Shown: positions 4,802 to 5,254 of the stretch, in pieces
Layout: every line of letters begins with the position of its first letter
How positions within the stretch are numbered: position 1 is the stretch's first letter
Origin: Rhodoferax sp. UBA5149
Lineage (GTDB): Bacteria; Pseudomonadota; Gammaproteobacteria; Burkholderiales; Burkholderiaceae_C
Assembly: GCF_002413825.1 (NCBI RefSeq)
Contig: NZ_DHXT01000028.1
Span: forward strand, 1,298 to 6,551
Length of the DNA stretch: 5,254 nt
Direction of reading: 5' to 3'
The notes under the pieces: generated by a model
Told to the model about the DNA's origin: nothing
Databases searched by the model: none
What the model saw: the letters and a program-made list of their open reading frames with translations, nothing else
Made by a program: the position numbers and the translations under genes

Positions 4802-5254
4802 TCAAGCCTTCTTCGCGGCTTCGCGGTAGACCAGCAACGGAGGCTTGTTTTCTTCGATAGTGGACTCGTCCACCACGACTTTGTCGACGTTCGAGGTATT
4901 GGGCAACTCGTACATGGTGTCGATCAATGCCAACTCCAGAATCGAGCGCAGACCACGAGCCCCGGTCTTGCGGGCCAGCGCCTTTTTGGCAATGGCCTTC
5001 AAGGCCGAGGGCCGAATTTCAAGATCAACGCCCTCCATGGCCAACAGCTTGCCGTACTGCTTGACCAGGGCATTCTTGGGCTCCGTCAAAATCTGCACCA
5101 GCGCATCTTCACTGAGTTCAGCCAGCGTGGCCACCACCGGCATACGGCCCACCAGCTCGGGAATCAAGCCGAACTTGATCAGATCCTCCGGCTCCACGTC
5201 CTTGAAGACCTCGGTCAGGCTGCGCTGTTCCTTGCTTTTGACTGTGGCGCCGAA
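4802..5254 (-). CDS. clpX: ATP-dependent Clp protease unfoldase ClpX, C-terminal part
   Basis: ClpX is the hexameric AAA+ unfoldase that feeds tagged proteins into the ClpP peptidase. The last 150 residues and the stop are visible; the zinc-binding domain and Walker motifs lie beyond the right edge. The frame is open to base 5254, so the coding region does not start at any internal codon. The first visible residue is F of FGATVK, equivalent to F270 of the E. coli IGF loop that docks on ClpP. EPEDLIKFGLIPELVGRMP follows and contains the arginine finger (visible R37, E. coli R307). The sensor-2 arginine is in KTGARGLRS (visible R100, E. coli R370), and the 63-residue spacing is identical to E. 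coli. The loop after FGATVK is one residue shorter than in E. coli. clpX directly before lon is the usual proteobacterial arrangement, so clpP is expected just outside the window. Confidence 0.98.
   Translation of the reverse strand, partial: FGATVKSKEQRSLTEVFKDVEPEDLIKFGLIPELVGRMPVVATLAELSEDALVQILTEPKNALVKQYGKLLAMEGVDLEIRPSALKAIAKKALARKTGARGLRSILELALIDTMYELPNTSNVDKVVVDESTIEENKPPLLVYREAAKKA

Overview
This window looks like a housekeeping stretch of a betaproteobacterial chromosome. The protein sequences and GC-rich codon use fit Burkholderiales, probably Comamonadaceae (Rhodoferax/Polaromonas-like), but that placement is inference. Every gene I can support lies on the minus strand, so transcription runs from high to low coordinates.

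In transcription order the layout is as follows. (1) The C-terminal third of clpX (5254-4802) enters from the right edge. Its first visible codon is the Phe of the ClpP-docking IGF loop. (2) A 122-bp spacer holds a weak terminator-like hairpin and a good candidate heat-shock (sigma-32) promoter. (3) A complete lon gene follows (4679-2238). clpX-lon is the classical proteolysis neighbourhood. (4) A 60-bp gap carries a hairpin and a perfect TATAAT box, placed correctly to start a tRNA operon. (5) The tRNA cluster (2177-1699) reads Gly(GCC), Gly(GCC), Cys(GCA), Leu(UAA), each with an encoded CCA. This is the order of the E. coli glyW-cysT-leuZ operon with a tandem second glycine tRNA. (6) A 210-aa protein of unknown function (1682-1050) starts 16 nt after the leucine tRNA CCA, with no visible ribosome binding site. 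(7) A 118-bp spacer has a candidate promoter. (8) The N-terminal half of an MshE-type ATPase (931-1) runs off the left edge. It has a c-di-GMP-binding MshEN domain and the start of the secretion-ATPase core.

ClpX and Lon are the two ATP-dependent protein-quality-control machines of the cytosol. The sigma-32-like promoter would let lon respond to misfolded protein independently of clpX. The MshE-like ATPase belongs to surface pilus assembly and is unrelated in function. I see no mobile element, CRISPR array or defence system, and nothing that amounts to a new biological system. The points most worth a second look are the terminator-like hairpins between consecutive tRNAs with no promoters behind them, the compensatory base-pair change between the two glycine tRNAs, the unusual leucine tRNA, and the unknown protein that appears tied to the tRNA transcript.
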